DNA of 64,000 nucleotides from Ascarosepion bandense. Taxonomy: Eukaryota; Mollusca; Cephalopoda; Sepiida; Sepiidae. Made by a program: the position numbers and the translations under genes. Shown piece by piece: positions 22,301 through 37,300 of this stretch. Positions within the stretch are counted from its first letter, which is position 1. The number at the start of each line of letters is the position of its first letter. The DNA lies in assembly GCA_037127315.1 (NCBI GenBank), contig JBBBDQ010001945.1, positions 467,501 to 531,500 of the forward strand, written 5' to 3'. The notes under the pieces are model-generated. The model saw nothing but the letters and a program-made list of their open reading frames with translations, did no database searches and was not told the origin of the DNA.

Positions 22301-25300
22301 AGACGCGTGGCTCCGATAAAGCCGGTAGATGTGATATCTGGGAGTAATAGCGACCGAGCAAGCATGGAAGAACCAGGAGACGAATGGGGTTTAAGTCTTA
22401 AATTTCTACCTGCGCAAAAAGGCGCTTATTATGGTCAGACGCGTGGCTCTTATAAAGCCGGAAGTAATGATATTTGGGAGCAATAGCGACCGAGCAAGTA
22501 GCGGAGAACCAAGAGACGAATGGGGTTTAAGTCTTAAATTTCTAGCTGGGGCAAAATGGCGCTTATTATGGTCAAGACGCGTGGCTCAAATGAAGCCGGA
22601 AGTAATGATTTCTCGGAGCAATAGCGACCGAGCAAGTAGCGGAGAACCAAGAGACGAATGGGGTTTAAGTCTTAAATTTCTAGCTGGGGCAAAAAGGCGC
22701 TTATTATGGTCAGACGCGTGGTTCCGATAAACCCGAGAGTAATTATTTTTGGGAGCAATAGCGACCGACACCCAAGTAGCGGAGAACCAAGAGACGAATG
22801 GGGTTTAAGTCATAAATTCCTAGCTGGGGCAAAAGGCGCTTATTATGGTCAGACGCGTGGCTCCGATGACGGAAGTAATGATTTCTGGGAGCAATAGCGA
22901 CCGAGCAAGCATGGAAGAACCAGGAGACGAATGGGGTTTAAGTCTTAAATTTCTAGCTGGGGCAAAAAGGCGCTTATTATGGTCAGACGCGTGGCTCTTA
23001 TAAAGCCGGAAGTAATAATTTTTGGGAGCAATAGCGACCGAGCAAGTAGCGGAGAACCAAGAGACGAATGGGGTTTAAGTCTTAAATTTCTAGCTGGGCA
23101 AAAATGCGCTTATTATGGTCAGACGCGTGGCTCCGATCAAGCCGGAAGTACTGATTTTTGGGAGCAATAGCGACCGAGCAAGCATGGAAGAACCAGGAGA
23201 CGAATGGGGTTTAAGTCCTGTACAAATTCCTAGCTGGGGCAAAAAGGCGCCTATTATGGTCAGACGCGTGGCTCCGATAAAGCCGGTAGATGTGATATCT
23301 GGGAGCAATAGCGACCGAGCAAGCATGGAAGAACCAGGGGAATAGATAGGGTTTAAGTCTTAAATTTCTAGCTGGGGCAAAAATGCGCTTATTATGGTCA
23401 GATGCGTGGCTCGATAAAGCCGGATGTAATGATTTCTGGGAGCAATAGCGACCGAGCAAGTAGCGGAGAACCAAGAGACGAATGGGGTTTAAGTCGTAAA
23501 TTTCTAGCTGGGGCAAAAAAGGCGCTTATTATGGTCAGACGCGTGGCTCCGATAAAGCCGGAAGTAATGATTTTTGGGAGCAATAGCGACCGAGCAAGCA
23601 TGGAAGAACCAGGAGACGAATGGGGTTTAAGTCGTAAATTCCTAGCTGGGGCAAAAAGGCGCCTGTTATGGTCGAACGCGTGGCTCCGATAAAGCCGGTA
23701 GATGTGATATCTGGGAGCAATAGCGACCGAGCAAGCATGGAAGAACCAGGAGACGAATGGGGTTTAAGTCGTAGAATTTCTAGCTGGGGCAAAAAGGCGC
23801 TTATTATGGTCAGATGCGTGGCTCCGATAAAGCCGGATGTAATGATTTCTGAGAACAATAGCGACCGAGCAAGTAGCGGAGAACCAAGAGACGAATGGGG
23901 TTTAAGTCGTAAATACCTAGCTGGGGCAAAAAGGCGCTTATTATGGTCAGACGCGTGGCTCGATAAAGCCGGAAGTAATGATTTCTGGGAGCAATAGCGA
24001 CCAAGCAAGTAGAGGAGAACCAAGAGACGAATGGGGTTTAAGTCTTAAATTTCTGGCTGAGGCAGAAAGGCGCTTATTATGGTCAGACGCGTGGCTCCAA
24101 TAAAGCCGGAAGTAATGATTTCTGGGAGCAATAGCGACCGAGCAAGTAGCGAAGAACCAAGAGACGAATGGGGTTTAAGTCGTAAATTTCTAGCTGGGGC
24201 AAAATGGCGCTTATTATGGTCAGATGCGTGGCTCCGATAAAGCCGGAAGTAATGATTTCTCCGGGCAATAGCGACCGAGCAAGTAGCGGAGAACCAAGAG
24301 ACGAATGGGGTTTAAGTCTTAAATTTCTAGCTGGGGCAAAAGGCGCTTATTATGGTCAGACGCGTGGCTCCGATCAAGCCGGAAGTAATGATTTTTGGGA
24401 GCAATAGCGACCGAGCAAGCATGGAAGAACCAGGAGACGAATGGGGTTTAAGTCGTAAATTCCTAGCTGGGGCAAAAAGGCGCCTATTATGGTCAGACGC
24501 GTGGCTCCGATAAAGCCGGTAGATGTGATATCTGGGAGCAATAGCGACCGAGCAAGCATGGAAGAACCAGGAGACGAATGGGGTTTAAGTCTTAAATTTC
24601 TAGCTGGGGCAAAAATGCGCTTATTATGGTCAGATGCGTGGCTCCGATAAAGCCGGATGTAATGATTTCTGGGAGCAATAGCGACCGAGCAAGTAGCGAA
24701 GAACCAAGAGACAGATGGGGTTTAAGTCGTAAATTTCTAGCTGGGGCAAAATGGCGCTTATTATGGTCAGATGCGTGGCCCCGAAAAAGCCGCATGTACG
24801 ATTTTTCGAGCAATAGCGACCGAGCAAGTAGCGGAGAACCAAGAGACGAATGGGGTTTAAGTCTTAAATTTCTAGCTGGGGCAAAAAGGCGCTTATTATG
24901 GTCAGACGCGTGGCTCCGATAAAGCCGGAAGTTATGATTTTTGGGAGCAATAGCGACCGAGAAAGCATGGAAGAACCAGGAGACGAATGGGGTTTAAGTC
25001 GTAAATTCCTAGCTGGGGCAAAAAAGGCGCCTATTATGGTCAGGACGCGTGGCTCCGATAAAGCCGGTAGATGTGATATCTGGGAGCAATAGCGACTGAG
25101 CAAGCATGGAAGAACCAGGAGACGAATGGGGTTTAAGTCGTAAATTTCTAGCTGGGGCAAAAAGGCGCTTATTATGGTCAGATGCGTGGCTCCGATAAAG
25201 CCGGATGTAATGATTTCTGGGAGCAATAGCGACCGAGCAAGTAGCGGAGAACCAAGAGACGAATGGGGTTTAAGTCGTAAATACCTAGCTGGGGCAAAAG

Positions 25301-28300
25301 GCGCTTATTATGGTCAGACGCGTGGCTCCGATAAAGCCGGAAGTAATGATTTCTGGGAGCAATAGCGACCAAGCAAGTAGAGGAGAACCAAGAGACGAAT
25401 GGGGTTTAAGTCTTAAATTTCTAGCTGGGGCAGAAAGGCGCTTATTATGGTCAGACGCGTGGCTCCAATAAAGCCGGAAGTAATGATTTCTGGGAGCAAT
25501 AGCGACCGAGCAAGTAGCGAAGAACCAAGAGACGAATGGGGTTTAAGTCGTAAATTTCTAGCTGGGGCAAAATGGCGCTTATTATGGTCAGATGCGTGGC
25601 TCCGATAAAGCCGGATGTAATGATTTTTGGGAGCAATAGCGACGGAGCAAGTAGCGGAGAACCAAGAGACGAATGGGGTTTAAGTCTTAAATTTCTAGCT
25701 GGGGCAAAAGGCGCTTATTATGGTCAGATGCGTGGCTCCGATAAAGCCGGAAGTAATGATTTCTGGGAGCAATAGCGACCGAGCAAGTAGCGGAGAACCA
25801 AGAGACGAATGGGGTTTAAGTCTTAAATTTCTAGCTGGGGCAAAATGGCGCTTATTATGGTCAGACGCGTGGCTCCGATAAAGCCGGAAGTAATGATTTC
25901 TCGAGCAATAGCGACCGAGCAAGTAGCGGAGAACCAAGAGACGAATGGGGTTTAAGTCTTAAATTTCTAGCTGGGGCAAAAAGGCGCTTATTATGGTCAG
26001 ACGCGTGGTTCCGATAAAGCCGGAAGTAATTATTTTTGGGAGCAAAAGCGACCGAGCAAGTAGCGAGAACCAAGAGACGAATGGGTTTAAGTCATAAATT
26101 CCTAGCTGGGGCAAAAAGGCGCTTATTATGGTCAGACGCGTGGCTCCGATAAAGCCGGAAGTAATGATTTCTGGGAGCAATAGCGACCGAGCAAGCATGG
26201 AAGAACCAGGAGACGAATGGGGTTTAAGTCTTAAATTCTAGCTGGGGCAAAAAAGGCGCTTATTATGTTCAGACGCGTGGCTCTTATAAAGCCGGAAGTA
26301 ATAATTTTTGGGAGCAATAGCGACCGAGCAAGTAGCGGAGAACCAAGAGACGAATGGGGTTTAAGTCTTAAATTTCTAGCTGGGGCAAAAAAGGCGCTTA
26401 TTATGGTCAGATGCGTGGCTCCGATAAAGCCGGATGTAATGATTTCTGGGGGCAATAGCGACCGAGCAAGTAGCGGAGAACCAGTAGACGAATGGGGTTT
26501 AAGTCAAATTCCTAGCTGGGGCAAAAAGGCGCCTATTATGTTCAGACGCGTGGCTCCGATAAAGCCGGGAAGTAATGATTTTTGGGGAGCAATAGCGACC
26601 GAGCAAGCATGGAAGAACCAGGAGGACGAATGGGGTTTAAGTCGTAAATTCCTAGCTGGGGCAAAAATGCGCTTATTATGGTCAGACGCGTGGCTCCGAT
26701 AAAGCCGGAAGATGTGATATCTGGGAGCAACAGCGACCGAGCAAGCATGGAAGAACCAGGAGACGAATGGGGTTTAAGTCTTAAATCTCTAGCTGGGGCA
26801 AAAGGCGCTTATTATGGTCAGACGCGTGGCTCTTATAAAGCCGGAAGTAATGATTTTGGGACAATAGCGACCGAGCAAGATGAGAAACCAAGAGACGAAT
26901 GGGGTTTAAGTCTTAAATTTCTAGCTGGGGCAAATGGCGCTTATTATGGTCAGACGCGTGGCTCCGATAAAGCCGGAAGTAATGATTTCTCGGAGCAATA
27001 GCGACCGAGCAAGTAGCGGAGAACCAAGAGATTGAATGGGGATTAAGTCTTAAATTTCTAGCTGGGGCAAAAGGCGCTTATTATGGTCAGACGCGTGGTT
27101 CCGATAAAGCCGGAAGTAATTATTTTTGGGAGCAATAGCGACCGAGCAAGTAGCGGAGAAACCAAGAGACGAATGGGGTTTAAGTCATAAATTCCTAGCT
27201 GGATGCAAAAAGGCGCTTATTATGGTCAGACGCGTGGCTCCGATAAAGCCGGAAGTAATGATTTCTGGGAGCAATAGCGACCGAGCAAGCATGGAAGAAC
27301 CAGTAGACGAATGGGGTTTAAGTCTTAAATTTCTAGCTGGGGCAAAAAGGCGCTTATTATGGTCAGGAAGCGTGGCTCTTATAAAGCCGGAAGTAATAAT
27401 TTTTGGGAGCAATAGCGACTCGAGCATGAAGCGGAGAACCAAAGAGACGAATGGGGTTCAAGTCTTAAATTTCATTAGCAAAAAGGCGCTTATTATGGTC
27501 AGACGCGTGGCACCGATAAAGCCGGAAGTAATGATTTCTCGGAGCAATAGCGACCGAGCAAGCATGGAAGAACAAGGAGGACGAATGGGGTTTAAGTCGT
27601 AAATTCCTAGCTGGGGCAAATGGCGCCTATTATGGTCAGACGCGTGGCTCCGATAAAGCCGGTAGATGTGATATCTGGGAGCAATAACCGACCGAGCAAG
27701 CATGGAAGAACCAGGAGACGAATGGGGGTTTAAGTCTTAAATTTCTAGCTGGGGCAAAATGCGCTTATTATGGTCAGATGCATGGCTCCGATAAAGCCGG
27801 ATGTAATGATTTCTGGGAGCAATAGCGACCGAGCAAGTAGCGGAGAACCAAGAGACGAATGGGGTTTAAGTCTTAAATTTCTAGCGGGGGCAAAAAAGGC
27901 GCTTATTATGGTCAGACGCGTGGCTCCGATTAAGCCGGAAGTAATGATTTCTGGGAGCAATAGCGACCAAGCAAGTAGCGGAGAACTAAGAGACGAATGG
28001 GGTTTAAGTCTTAAATTTCTAGCTGGGGTAAAAGGCGCTATTATGTTCAGACGCGTGGCTCCAATAAAGCCGGAAGTAATGATTTCTGGGAGCAATAGCG
28101 ACCGAGCATAGCGAAGAACCAAGAGACGAATGCGGTTTAAGTCTTAAATTTCTAGCTGGGGCAAAAGGCGCTTATTATGGTCAGACGCGTGGTTCCGATA
28201 AAGCCGGAAGTAATTATTTTTGGGAGCAATAGCGACCGAGCAAGTAGCGGAGAACCAAGAGAGACGAATGGGGTTTAGGTCGTAAATTCCTAGCTGGGGC

Positions 28301-31300
28301 AAAAGGTGCTTATTATGGTCAGACGCGTGGCTCCGATAAAGCCGGAAGATATGATATCTGGGTGCAATAGCGACCGAGCAAGCATGGAAGAACCAGGAGA
28401 CGAATGGGGTTTAAGTCTTAAATTTCTAGCTGGGGCAAGAAAAGGCGCTTATTATGGTCAGATGTGTGGCTCCGATAAAGCCGATGTAATGATTTCTGGG
28501 AGCAATAGCGACCGAGCAAGTAGCGGAGAACCTGTAGACGAATGGGGTTTAAGTCGTAAATTCCTAGTTGGGGCAAAAAGGTGCCTATTATGGTCAGAGG
28601 CGTGGCTCCGATAAAGCCGGAAGTAATGATTTTTGGGAGCAATAGCGACCGAGCAAGCATGGAAGAACCAGGAGACGAATGGGGTTTAAGTCGTAAATTC
28701 CCTAGCTGGGGCAAAAAGGCGCCTATTATGGTCAGACGCGTGGCTCCGATAAAGCCGGTAGATGTGATATCTGGGAGTAATAGCGACTGAGCAAGCATGG
28801 AAGAACCAGGAGACGAATGGGGTTTAAGTCTTAAATTTCTAGCTGGGGCAAAATGGCGCTTATTATGGTCAGACGCGTGGCTCCGATAAAGCCGGAAGTA
28901 ATGATTTCCCTCGGAGCAATAGCGACCGAGCAAGTAGCGGAGAACCAAGAGACGAATGGGGTTTAAGTCTTAAATTTCTAGCTGGGGCAAAGGCGCTTAT
29001 TATGGTCAGACGCGTGGTTCCGATAAAGCCGGAAGTAATTATTTTTTGGAGCAATAGCGACCGAGCAAGTAGCGGAGAACCAAGAGACGAATGGGGTTTA
29101 AGTCATAAATTCCTAGCTGGGGCAAAAAGGCGCTTATTATGGTCAGACGCGTGGCTCCGATAAAGCCGGAAGTAATGATTTCTGGAGCAAGGGCGACCGA
29201 GCAAGCATGGAAGAACCAGGAGACGAATGGAGTTTAAGTCTTAAATTTCTAGCTGGGGCAAATAGGCGCTTATTATGGTCAGACGCGTGGCTCTTATAAA
29301 GCCGGAAGTAATAATTTTTGGGAGCAATAGCGACCGAGCAAGTAGCGGAGAACCAAGAGACGAATGGGGTTTAAGTCTTAAATTTCTAGCTGGGGCAAAA
29401 GGCGCTTATTATGGTCAGACGCGTGGCTCCGATAAAGCCGGAAGTAATGATTTTCGGGAGCAATAGCGACCGAGCAAGCATGGAAGAACCAGGAGACGAA
29501 TGGGGTTTAAGTCGTAAATTCCTAGCTGGGGCAAAAAGGCGCTCATTATGGTCAGGGACGCGTGGCTCCGATAAGCCAGATGTGATACCTGGGAGCAATA
29601 GCGACCGAGCAAGCATGGAATAACCAGAGGACGAATGGGTTTAAGTCTTAAATTTCTAGCTGGGCAAAAATGCGCTTATTATGGTCAGATGCGTGGCTCC
29701 GATAAAGCCGGATGTAATGATTTCTGGGAGCAATAGCGACCGAGCAAGTAGCGGAGAACCAAGAGACGAATGGGGCTTAAGTCTTAAATTTCTAGCGGGG
29801 CAAAAAAAGCGCTTATTATGGTCAGGACGCGTGGCTCCGATTAAGCCGGAAGTAATGATTTCTGGGAGCAATAGCGACCAAGCAAGTAGCGGAGAACCAA
29901 GAGACGAATGGGGTTTAAGTCTTGGGTTTCTAGCTGGGGCAAAAAAGGCTATTATGTTCAGACGCGTGGCTCCACAAAAGCCGGAAGTAATGATTTCCTG
30001 GGAGCAATAGCGACCGAGCAAGTAGCGAAGAACCAAGAGACGAATGGGGTTTAAGTCGTAAATTTCCAGCTGGGGCAAAATGGCGCTTATTATGGTCAGA
30101 TGCGTGGCCCCGAAAAAGCCGGATGTAATGATTTTTGGGGCAATAGCGACCGAGCAAGTAGCGGAGAACCAAGAGACGAATGGGGTTTAAGTCTTAAATT
30201 TCTAGCTGGGGCAAAAAGGCGCTTATTATGGTCAGACGCGTGGCTCCGATAAAGCCGGAAGTAATGATTTTTGGGAGCAATAGCGACCGAGCAAGCATGG
30301 AAGAACCAGGAGACGAATGGGGTTTAAGTCGTAAATTTCTAGCTGGGGCAAAAAGGCGCTTATTATGGTCAGATGCGTGGCTCCGATAAAGCCGGATGTA
30401 ATGATTTCTGGGAGCAATAGCGACCGAGCAAGTAGCGGAGAACCAAGAGACGAATGGGGTTTAAGTCTTAAATTTCTAGCTGGGGCAAAAAGGCGCTTAT
30501 TATGGTCAGATGCGTGGCTCCGATAAAGCCGGATGTAATGATTTCGGGGAGCAATAGCGACCGAGCAAGTAGCGGAGAACCAGTAGACGAATGGGGTTTA
30601 AGTCGTAAATTCCTAGCTGGGGCAAAAAGGCGCCTATTATGGTCAGACGCGTGGCTCCGATAAAGCCGGAAGTAATGATTTTTGGGAGCAATAGCGACCG
30701 AGCAAGCATGGAAGAACCAGGAGACGAATGGTGTTTAAGTCGTAAATTCCTAGCTGGGGCAAAAAGGCGCCTATTATGGTCAGACGCGTGGCTCCGATAA
30801 AGCCGGTAGATGTGATATCTGGGAGTAATAGCGACCGAGCAAGCATGGAAGAACCAGGAGACGAATGGGGTTTAAGTCTTAAATTTCTACCTGCGCAAAA
30901 AGGCGCTTATTATGGTCAGACGCGTGGCTCTTATAAAGCCGGAAGTAATGATATTTGGGAGCAATAGCGACCGAGCAAGTAGCGGAGAACCAAGAGACGA
31001 ATGGGGTTTAAGTCTTAAATTTCTAGCTGGGTGGCAAAATGGCGGCTATTATGGTCAGGACGCGTGGCTCCGATAAAGTTTAGTAATGATTTCTCGGAGC
31101 AATAGCGACCGGAGCAAGTAGCGGAGAACCAAGAGACGAATGGGGTTTAAGTCTTAAATTTCTAGCTGGGGCAAAAAAGGCGCTTATTATGGTCAGACGC
31201 GTGGTTCCGATAAAGCCGGAAGTAATTATTTTTGGGAGCAATAGCGACCGAGCAAGTAGCGGAGAACCAAGAGACGAATGGGGTTTAAGTCATAAATTCC

Positions 31301-34300
31301 TAGCTGGGGCAAAAAGGCGCTTATTATGGTCAGACGCGTGGCTCCGATAAAGCCGGGAAGTAATGATTTCTGGGAGCAATAGCGACCGAGCAAGCATGGA
31401 AGAACCAGGAGACGAATGGGGTTTAAGTCTTAAATTTCTAGCTGGGGCAAAAAAGGCGCTTATTATGGTCAGACGCGTGGCTCTTATAAAGCCGGAAGTA
31501 ATAATTTTTGGGAGCAATAGCGACCGAGCAAGTAGCGGAGAACCAAGAGACGAATGGGGTTTAAGTCTACTTAGCGCTGGGGCAAAAATGCGCTTATTAT
31601 GGTCAGACGCGTGGCTCCGATCAAGCCGGAAGTAATGATTTTTGGGAGTAATAGCGACTGAGCAAGCATGGAAGAACCAGGAGACGAATGGGGTTTAAGT
31701 CGTACCCAGTTGGGCAAAAAGGCGCTCTATTATGGTCAGACGCGTGGCTCCGATAAAGCCGGTAGATGTGATATCTGGGAGCAATAGCGACCGAGCAAGC
31801 ATGGAAGAACCAGGAGACGAATGGGGTTTAAGTCTTAAATTTCTAGCTGGGGTAAAAATGCGCTTATTATGGTCAGATGCGGCTCCGATAAAGCCGGATG
31901 TAATGATTTCTGGGAGCAATAGCGACCGAGCAAGTAGCGAAGAACCAAGAGACGAATGGGGTTTAAGTCGTAAATTTCTAGCTGGGGCATGGCGCTTATT
32001 ATGGTCAGATGCGTGGCCCCGAAAAAGCCGGATGTAATGATTTTTGGAGCAATAGCGACCGAGCAAGTAGCGGAGAACCAAGAGACGAATGGGGTTTAAG
32101 TCTTAAATTTCTAGCTGGGGCAAAAAGGCGCTTATTATGGTCAGACGCGTGGCTCCGATAAAGCCGGAAGTAATGATTTTTGGGAGCAATAGCGACTGAG
32201 CAAGCATGGAAGAACCAGGAGACGAATGGGGTTTGCCGTAAATTCCAGCTTGGGCAAAAAGGCGCCTATTATGGTCAGACGCGTGGCTCCGATAAAGCCG
32301 GTAGATGTGATATCTGGGAGCAATAGCGACCGAGCAAGCATGGAAGAACCAGGAGACGAATGGGGTTTAAGTCGTAAATTTCTAGCTGGGGCAAAAAAGG
32401 CGCTTATTATGGTCAGATGCGTGGCTCCGATAAAGCCGGATGTAATGATTTCTGGGAGCAATATTGTGACCGAGCAAGTAGCGGAGAACCAAGAGACGAA
32501 TGGGGTTTAAGTCGTAAATACCTAGCTGGGGCAAAAAGGCGCTTATTATGGTCAGACGCGTGGCTCCGATAAAGCCGGAAGTAATGATTTCTGGGAGCAA
32601 TAGCGACCAAGCAAGTAGAGGAGAACCAAGAGACGAATGGGGTTTAAGTCTTAAATTTCTAGCTGGGGCAGAAAGGCGCTTATTATGGTCAGACGCGTGG
32701 CTCCAATAAAGCCGGAAGTAATGATTTCTGGGAGCAATAGCGACCGAGCAAGTAGCGAAGAACCAAGAGACGAATGGGGTTTAAGTCGTAAATTTCTAGC
32801 TGGGGCAAAATGGCGCTTATTATGGTCAGATGCGTGGCTCCGATAAAGCCGGATGTAATGATTTTTGGGAGCAATAGCGACGGAGCAAGTAGCGGAGAAC
32901 CAAGAGACGAATGGGGTTTAAGTCTTAAATTTCTAGCTGGGGCAAAAAGGCGCTTATTATGGTCAGATGCGTGGCTCCGATAAAGCCGGAAGTAATGATT
33001 TCTGGGAGCAATAGCGACCGAGCAAGTAGCGGAGAACCAAGAGACGAATGGGGTTTAAGTCTTAAATTTCTAGCTGGGGCAAAATGGCGCTTATTATGGT
33101 CAGACGCGTGGCTCCGATAAAGCCGGAAGTAATGATTTCTCGGAGCAATAGCGACCGAGCAAGTAGCGGAGAACCAAGAGACGAATGGGGTTTAAGTCTT
33201 AAATTTCTAGCTGGGGCAAAAAGGCGCTTATTATGGTCAGACGCGTGGCTCCGATCAAGCCGGAAGTAATGATTTTTGGGAGCAATAGCGACCGAGCAAG
33301 CATGGAAGAACCAGGAGACGAATGGGGTTTAAGTCGTAAATTCCTAGCTGGGGCAAAAAGGCGCCTATTATGGTCAGACGCGTGGCTCCGATAAAGCCGG
33401 TAGATGTGATATCTGGGAGCAATAGCGACCGAGCAAGCATGGAAGAACCAGGAGACGAATGGGGTTTAAGTCTTAAATTTCTAGCTGGGGCAAAAATGCG
33501 CTTATTATGGTCAGATGCGTGGCTCCGATAAAGCCGGGTGTAATGATTTCTGGGAGCAATAGCGACCGAGCAAGTAGCGAAGAACCAAGAGACGAATGGG
33601 GTTTAAGTCGTAAATTTCTAGCTGGGGCAAAATGGCGCTTATTATGGTCAGATGCGTGGCCCCGAAAAAGCCGCATGTAATGATTTTTGGGAGCAATAGC
33701 GACCGAGCAACTAGCGGAGAACCAAGAGACGAATGGGGTTTAAGTCTTAAATTTCTAGCTGGGGCAAAAAGGCGCTTATTATGGTCAGACGCGTGGCTCC
33801 GATAAAGCCGGAAGTTATGATTTTTGGGAGCAATAGCGACCGAGCAAGCATGGAAGAACCAGGAGACGAATGGGGTTTAAGTCGTAAATTCCTAGCTGGG
33901 GCAAAAAGGCGCCTATTATGGTCAGACGCGTGGCTCCGATAAAGCCGGTAGATGTGATATCTGGGAGCAATAGCGACCGAGCAAGCATGGAAGAACCAGG
34001 AGACGAATGGGGTTTAAGTCGTAAATTTCTAGCTGGGGCAAAAAGGCGCTTATTATGGTCAGATGCGTGGCTCCGATAAAGCCGGATGTAATGATTTCTG
34101 GGAGCAATAGCGACCGAGCAAGTAGCGGAGAACCTGTAGACGAATGGGGTTTAAGTCGTAAATACCTAGCTGGGGCAAAAAGGCGCTTATTATGGTCAGA
34201 CGCGTGGCTCCGATAAAGCCGGAAGTAATGATTTCTGGGAGCAATAGCGACCAAGCAAGTAGAGGAGAACCAAGAGACGAATGGGGTTTAAGTCTTAAAT

Positions 34301-37300
34301 TTCTAGCTGGGGCAGAAAGGCGCTTATTATGGTCAGACGCGTGGCTCCAATAAAGCCGGAAGTAATGATTTCTGGGAGCAATAGCGACCGAGCAAGTAGC
34401 GAAGAACCAAGAGACGAATGGGGTTTAAGTCGTAAATTTCTAGCTGGGGCAAAATGGCGCTTATTATGGTCAGATGCGTGGCTCCGATAAAGCCGGATGT
34501 AATGATTTTTGGGAGCAATAGCGACGGAGCAAGTAGCGGAGAACCAAGAGACGAATGGGGTTTAAGTCTTAAATTTCTAGCTGGGGCAAAAAGGCGCTTA
34601 TTATGGTCAGACGCGTGGTTCCGATAAAGCCGGAAGTAATTATTTTTGGGAGCAAAAGCGACCGAGCAAGTAGCGGAGAACCAAGAGACGAATGGGGTTT
34701 AAGTCATAAATTCCTAGCTGGGGCAAAAAGGCGCTTATTATGGTCAGACGCGTGGCTCCGATAAAGCCGGAAGTAATGATTTCTGGGAGCAATAGCGACC
34801 GAGCAAGCATGGAAGAACCAGGAGACGAATGGGGTTTAAGTCGTAAATTACTAGCTGGGGCAAAAAGGCGCTTATTATGGTCAGACGCGTGGCTCTTATA
34901 AAGCCGGAAGTAATAATTTTTGGGAGCAATAGCGACCGAGCAAGTAGCGGAGAACCAAAAGACGAATGGGGTTTAAGTCTTAAATTTCTAGCTGGGGCAA
35001 AAAGGCTCTTATTATGGTCAGACGCGTGGCTCCGATAAAGCCGGAAGTAATAATTTTTGGGAGCAATAGCGACCGAGCAAGTAGCGGAGAACCAGGAGAC
35101 GAATGGAGTTTAAGTCGTACATTCCTAGCTGGGGCAAAAAGGCGCCTATTATGGTCAGACGCGTGGTCCGATAAAGCCGGAAGAAGTGATATCTGGGAGC
35201 AATAGCGACCGAGCAAGCATGGAAGAACCAGGAGACGAATGGGGTTTAAGTCTTAAATTTCTAGCTGGGGCAAAAAGGCGCTTATTATGGTCAGATGCGT
35301 GGCTCCGATAAAGCCGGATGTAATGATTTCTGGGAGCAATAGCGACCGAGCAAGTAGCGGAGAACCAGTAGACGAATGGGGTTTAAGTCGTAAATTCCTA
35401 GCTGGGGCAAAAAGGCGCCTACTATGGTCAGACGCGTGGCTCCGATAAAGCCGGAAGTAATGATTTCTGGGAGCAATAGCGACCGAGCAAGTAGCGGAGA
35501 ACCAAGAGACGAATGGGGTTTAAGTCTTAAATTTCTAGCTGGGGCAAAAAGGCGCTTATTATGGTCAGATGCGTGGCTCCGATAAAGCCGGAAGTAATGA
35601 TTTTTGGGAGCAATAGCGACCGAGCAAGTAGCGGAGAACCAAGAGACGAATGGGGTTTAAGTCTTAAATTTCTAGCTGGGGCAAAAAGGCGCTTATTATG
35701 GTCAGACGCGTGGTTCCGATAAAGCCGGAAGTAATTATTTTTGGGAGCAATAGCGACCGAGCCAGTAGCGGAGAACCAAGAGACGAATGGGGTTTAAGTC
35801 GTAAATTCCTAGCTGGGGCAAAAAGGCGCTTATTATGGTCCGTCGCGTGGCTCCGATAAAGCCGGAAGTAATGATTTCTGGGAGCAATAGCGACCGAGCA
35901 GGTAGCGAAGAACCAAGAGACGAAGGGGGTCTAAGTCTTAAATTTCTAGCTGGGGCAAAAAGGCGCTTGTTATGGTCAGATGCGTGGCTCCGATAAAGCC
36001 GGAAGTAATGATTTTTGGGAGCAATAGCGACCGAGCAAGTAGCGGAGAACCAAGAGACGAATGGGGTTTAAGTCTTAAATTTCTAGCTGGGGCAAAATGG
36101 TGCTTATTATGGTCAGACGCGTGGCTCCGATTAAGCCGGAAGTAATGATTTCTCGGAGCAATAGCGACTGAGCAAGTAGCGGAGAACCAAGAGACGAATG
36201 GGGTTTAAGTCTTAAATTTCTAGCTGGGGCAAAAAGGCGCTTATTATGGTCAGACGCGTGGCTCCGATAAAGCCGGAAGTAATGATTTCTGGGAGCAATA
36301 GCGACCGAGCAAGTAGCGGAGAACCAAGAGACGGATGGGGTTTAAGTCTTAAATTTCTATCTTGGGGCAAAATGGCGCTTATTATGGTCAGACGCTTGGC
36401 TCCGACAAAGCCGGAAGTAATGATTTCTGGGAGCAATAGCGACCTAGCAAGTAGCGGAGAACCAAGAGACGAATGGGCTTTAAGTCTTAAATTTCTAGCT
36501 GGGGCAAAAACGCGCTTATTATGGTCAGACGCGTGGCTCCGATAAAGCCGGAAGTAATTATTTTTGGGAGCAATAGCGACCGAGCAAGTCGCGGAGAACC
36601 AAGAGACGAATGGGGTTTAAGTCTTAAATTTCTAGCTGGGGCAAAATGGCGCTTATTATAGTCTGATGCGTGGCTCCGATAATGCCGGAAGTAATGATTT
36701 CTGGGAGCAATAACCGACCGAGCAAGTAGCGGAGAACCAAGAGACGAATGGGGTTTAAGTCGTAAATTTCTAGCTGGTGCAAAAAGGCGCTTATTATAGT
36801 CAGACGCGTGGCTCCGATAAAGCCGGAAGTAATGATTTCTGGGAGCAATAGCGACCGAGCAAGTAGCGAAGAACCAAGAGACCAATGGGGTTTAAGTCGT
36901 AAATTTCTAGCTGGGGCAAAAAGGCGCTTATTATGGTCAGATGCGTGGCTCCGATAAAGCCGAATGCAATGATTTCTGGGAGCAATAGCGACCGAGCAAG
37001 TAGCGGAGAACCAAGAGACGAATGGGGTTTAAGTCTTAAATTTCTAGCTGGGGCAAAAAGGGGCCTATTATGGTCAGACGCGTGGCTCCGATAAAGCCGG
37101 AAGATGTGATATCTGGGAGCAATAGCGACCGAGCAAGCAGCGGAGAATCAGGAGTCGAATGGGGTTTAAGTCATAAATTTCTCGCTGGGGCAAAAAGGCG
37201 CTTATTATGGTCAGACGCGTGGCTCCGACAAAGCCGGAAGTAATGATTTCTGGGAGGAATAGCGACCGAGCAAGCAGCGGAGAACCAGGAGACGAATGAG

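Noticed and set aside
16242..36985. Dozens of 60-176 codon open frames in the 137-bp array, looking like a repeat-protein family
   Set aside because: The unit length is not a multiple of 3, so the frame changes every unit. Open frames occur on both strands and differ only by where indels fall. The similarity to protein comes from the LINE ORF.
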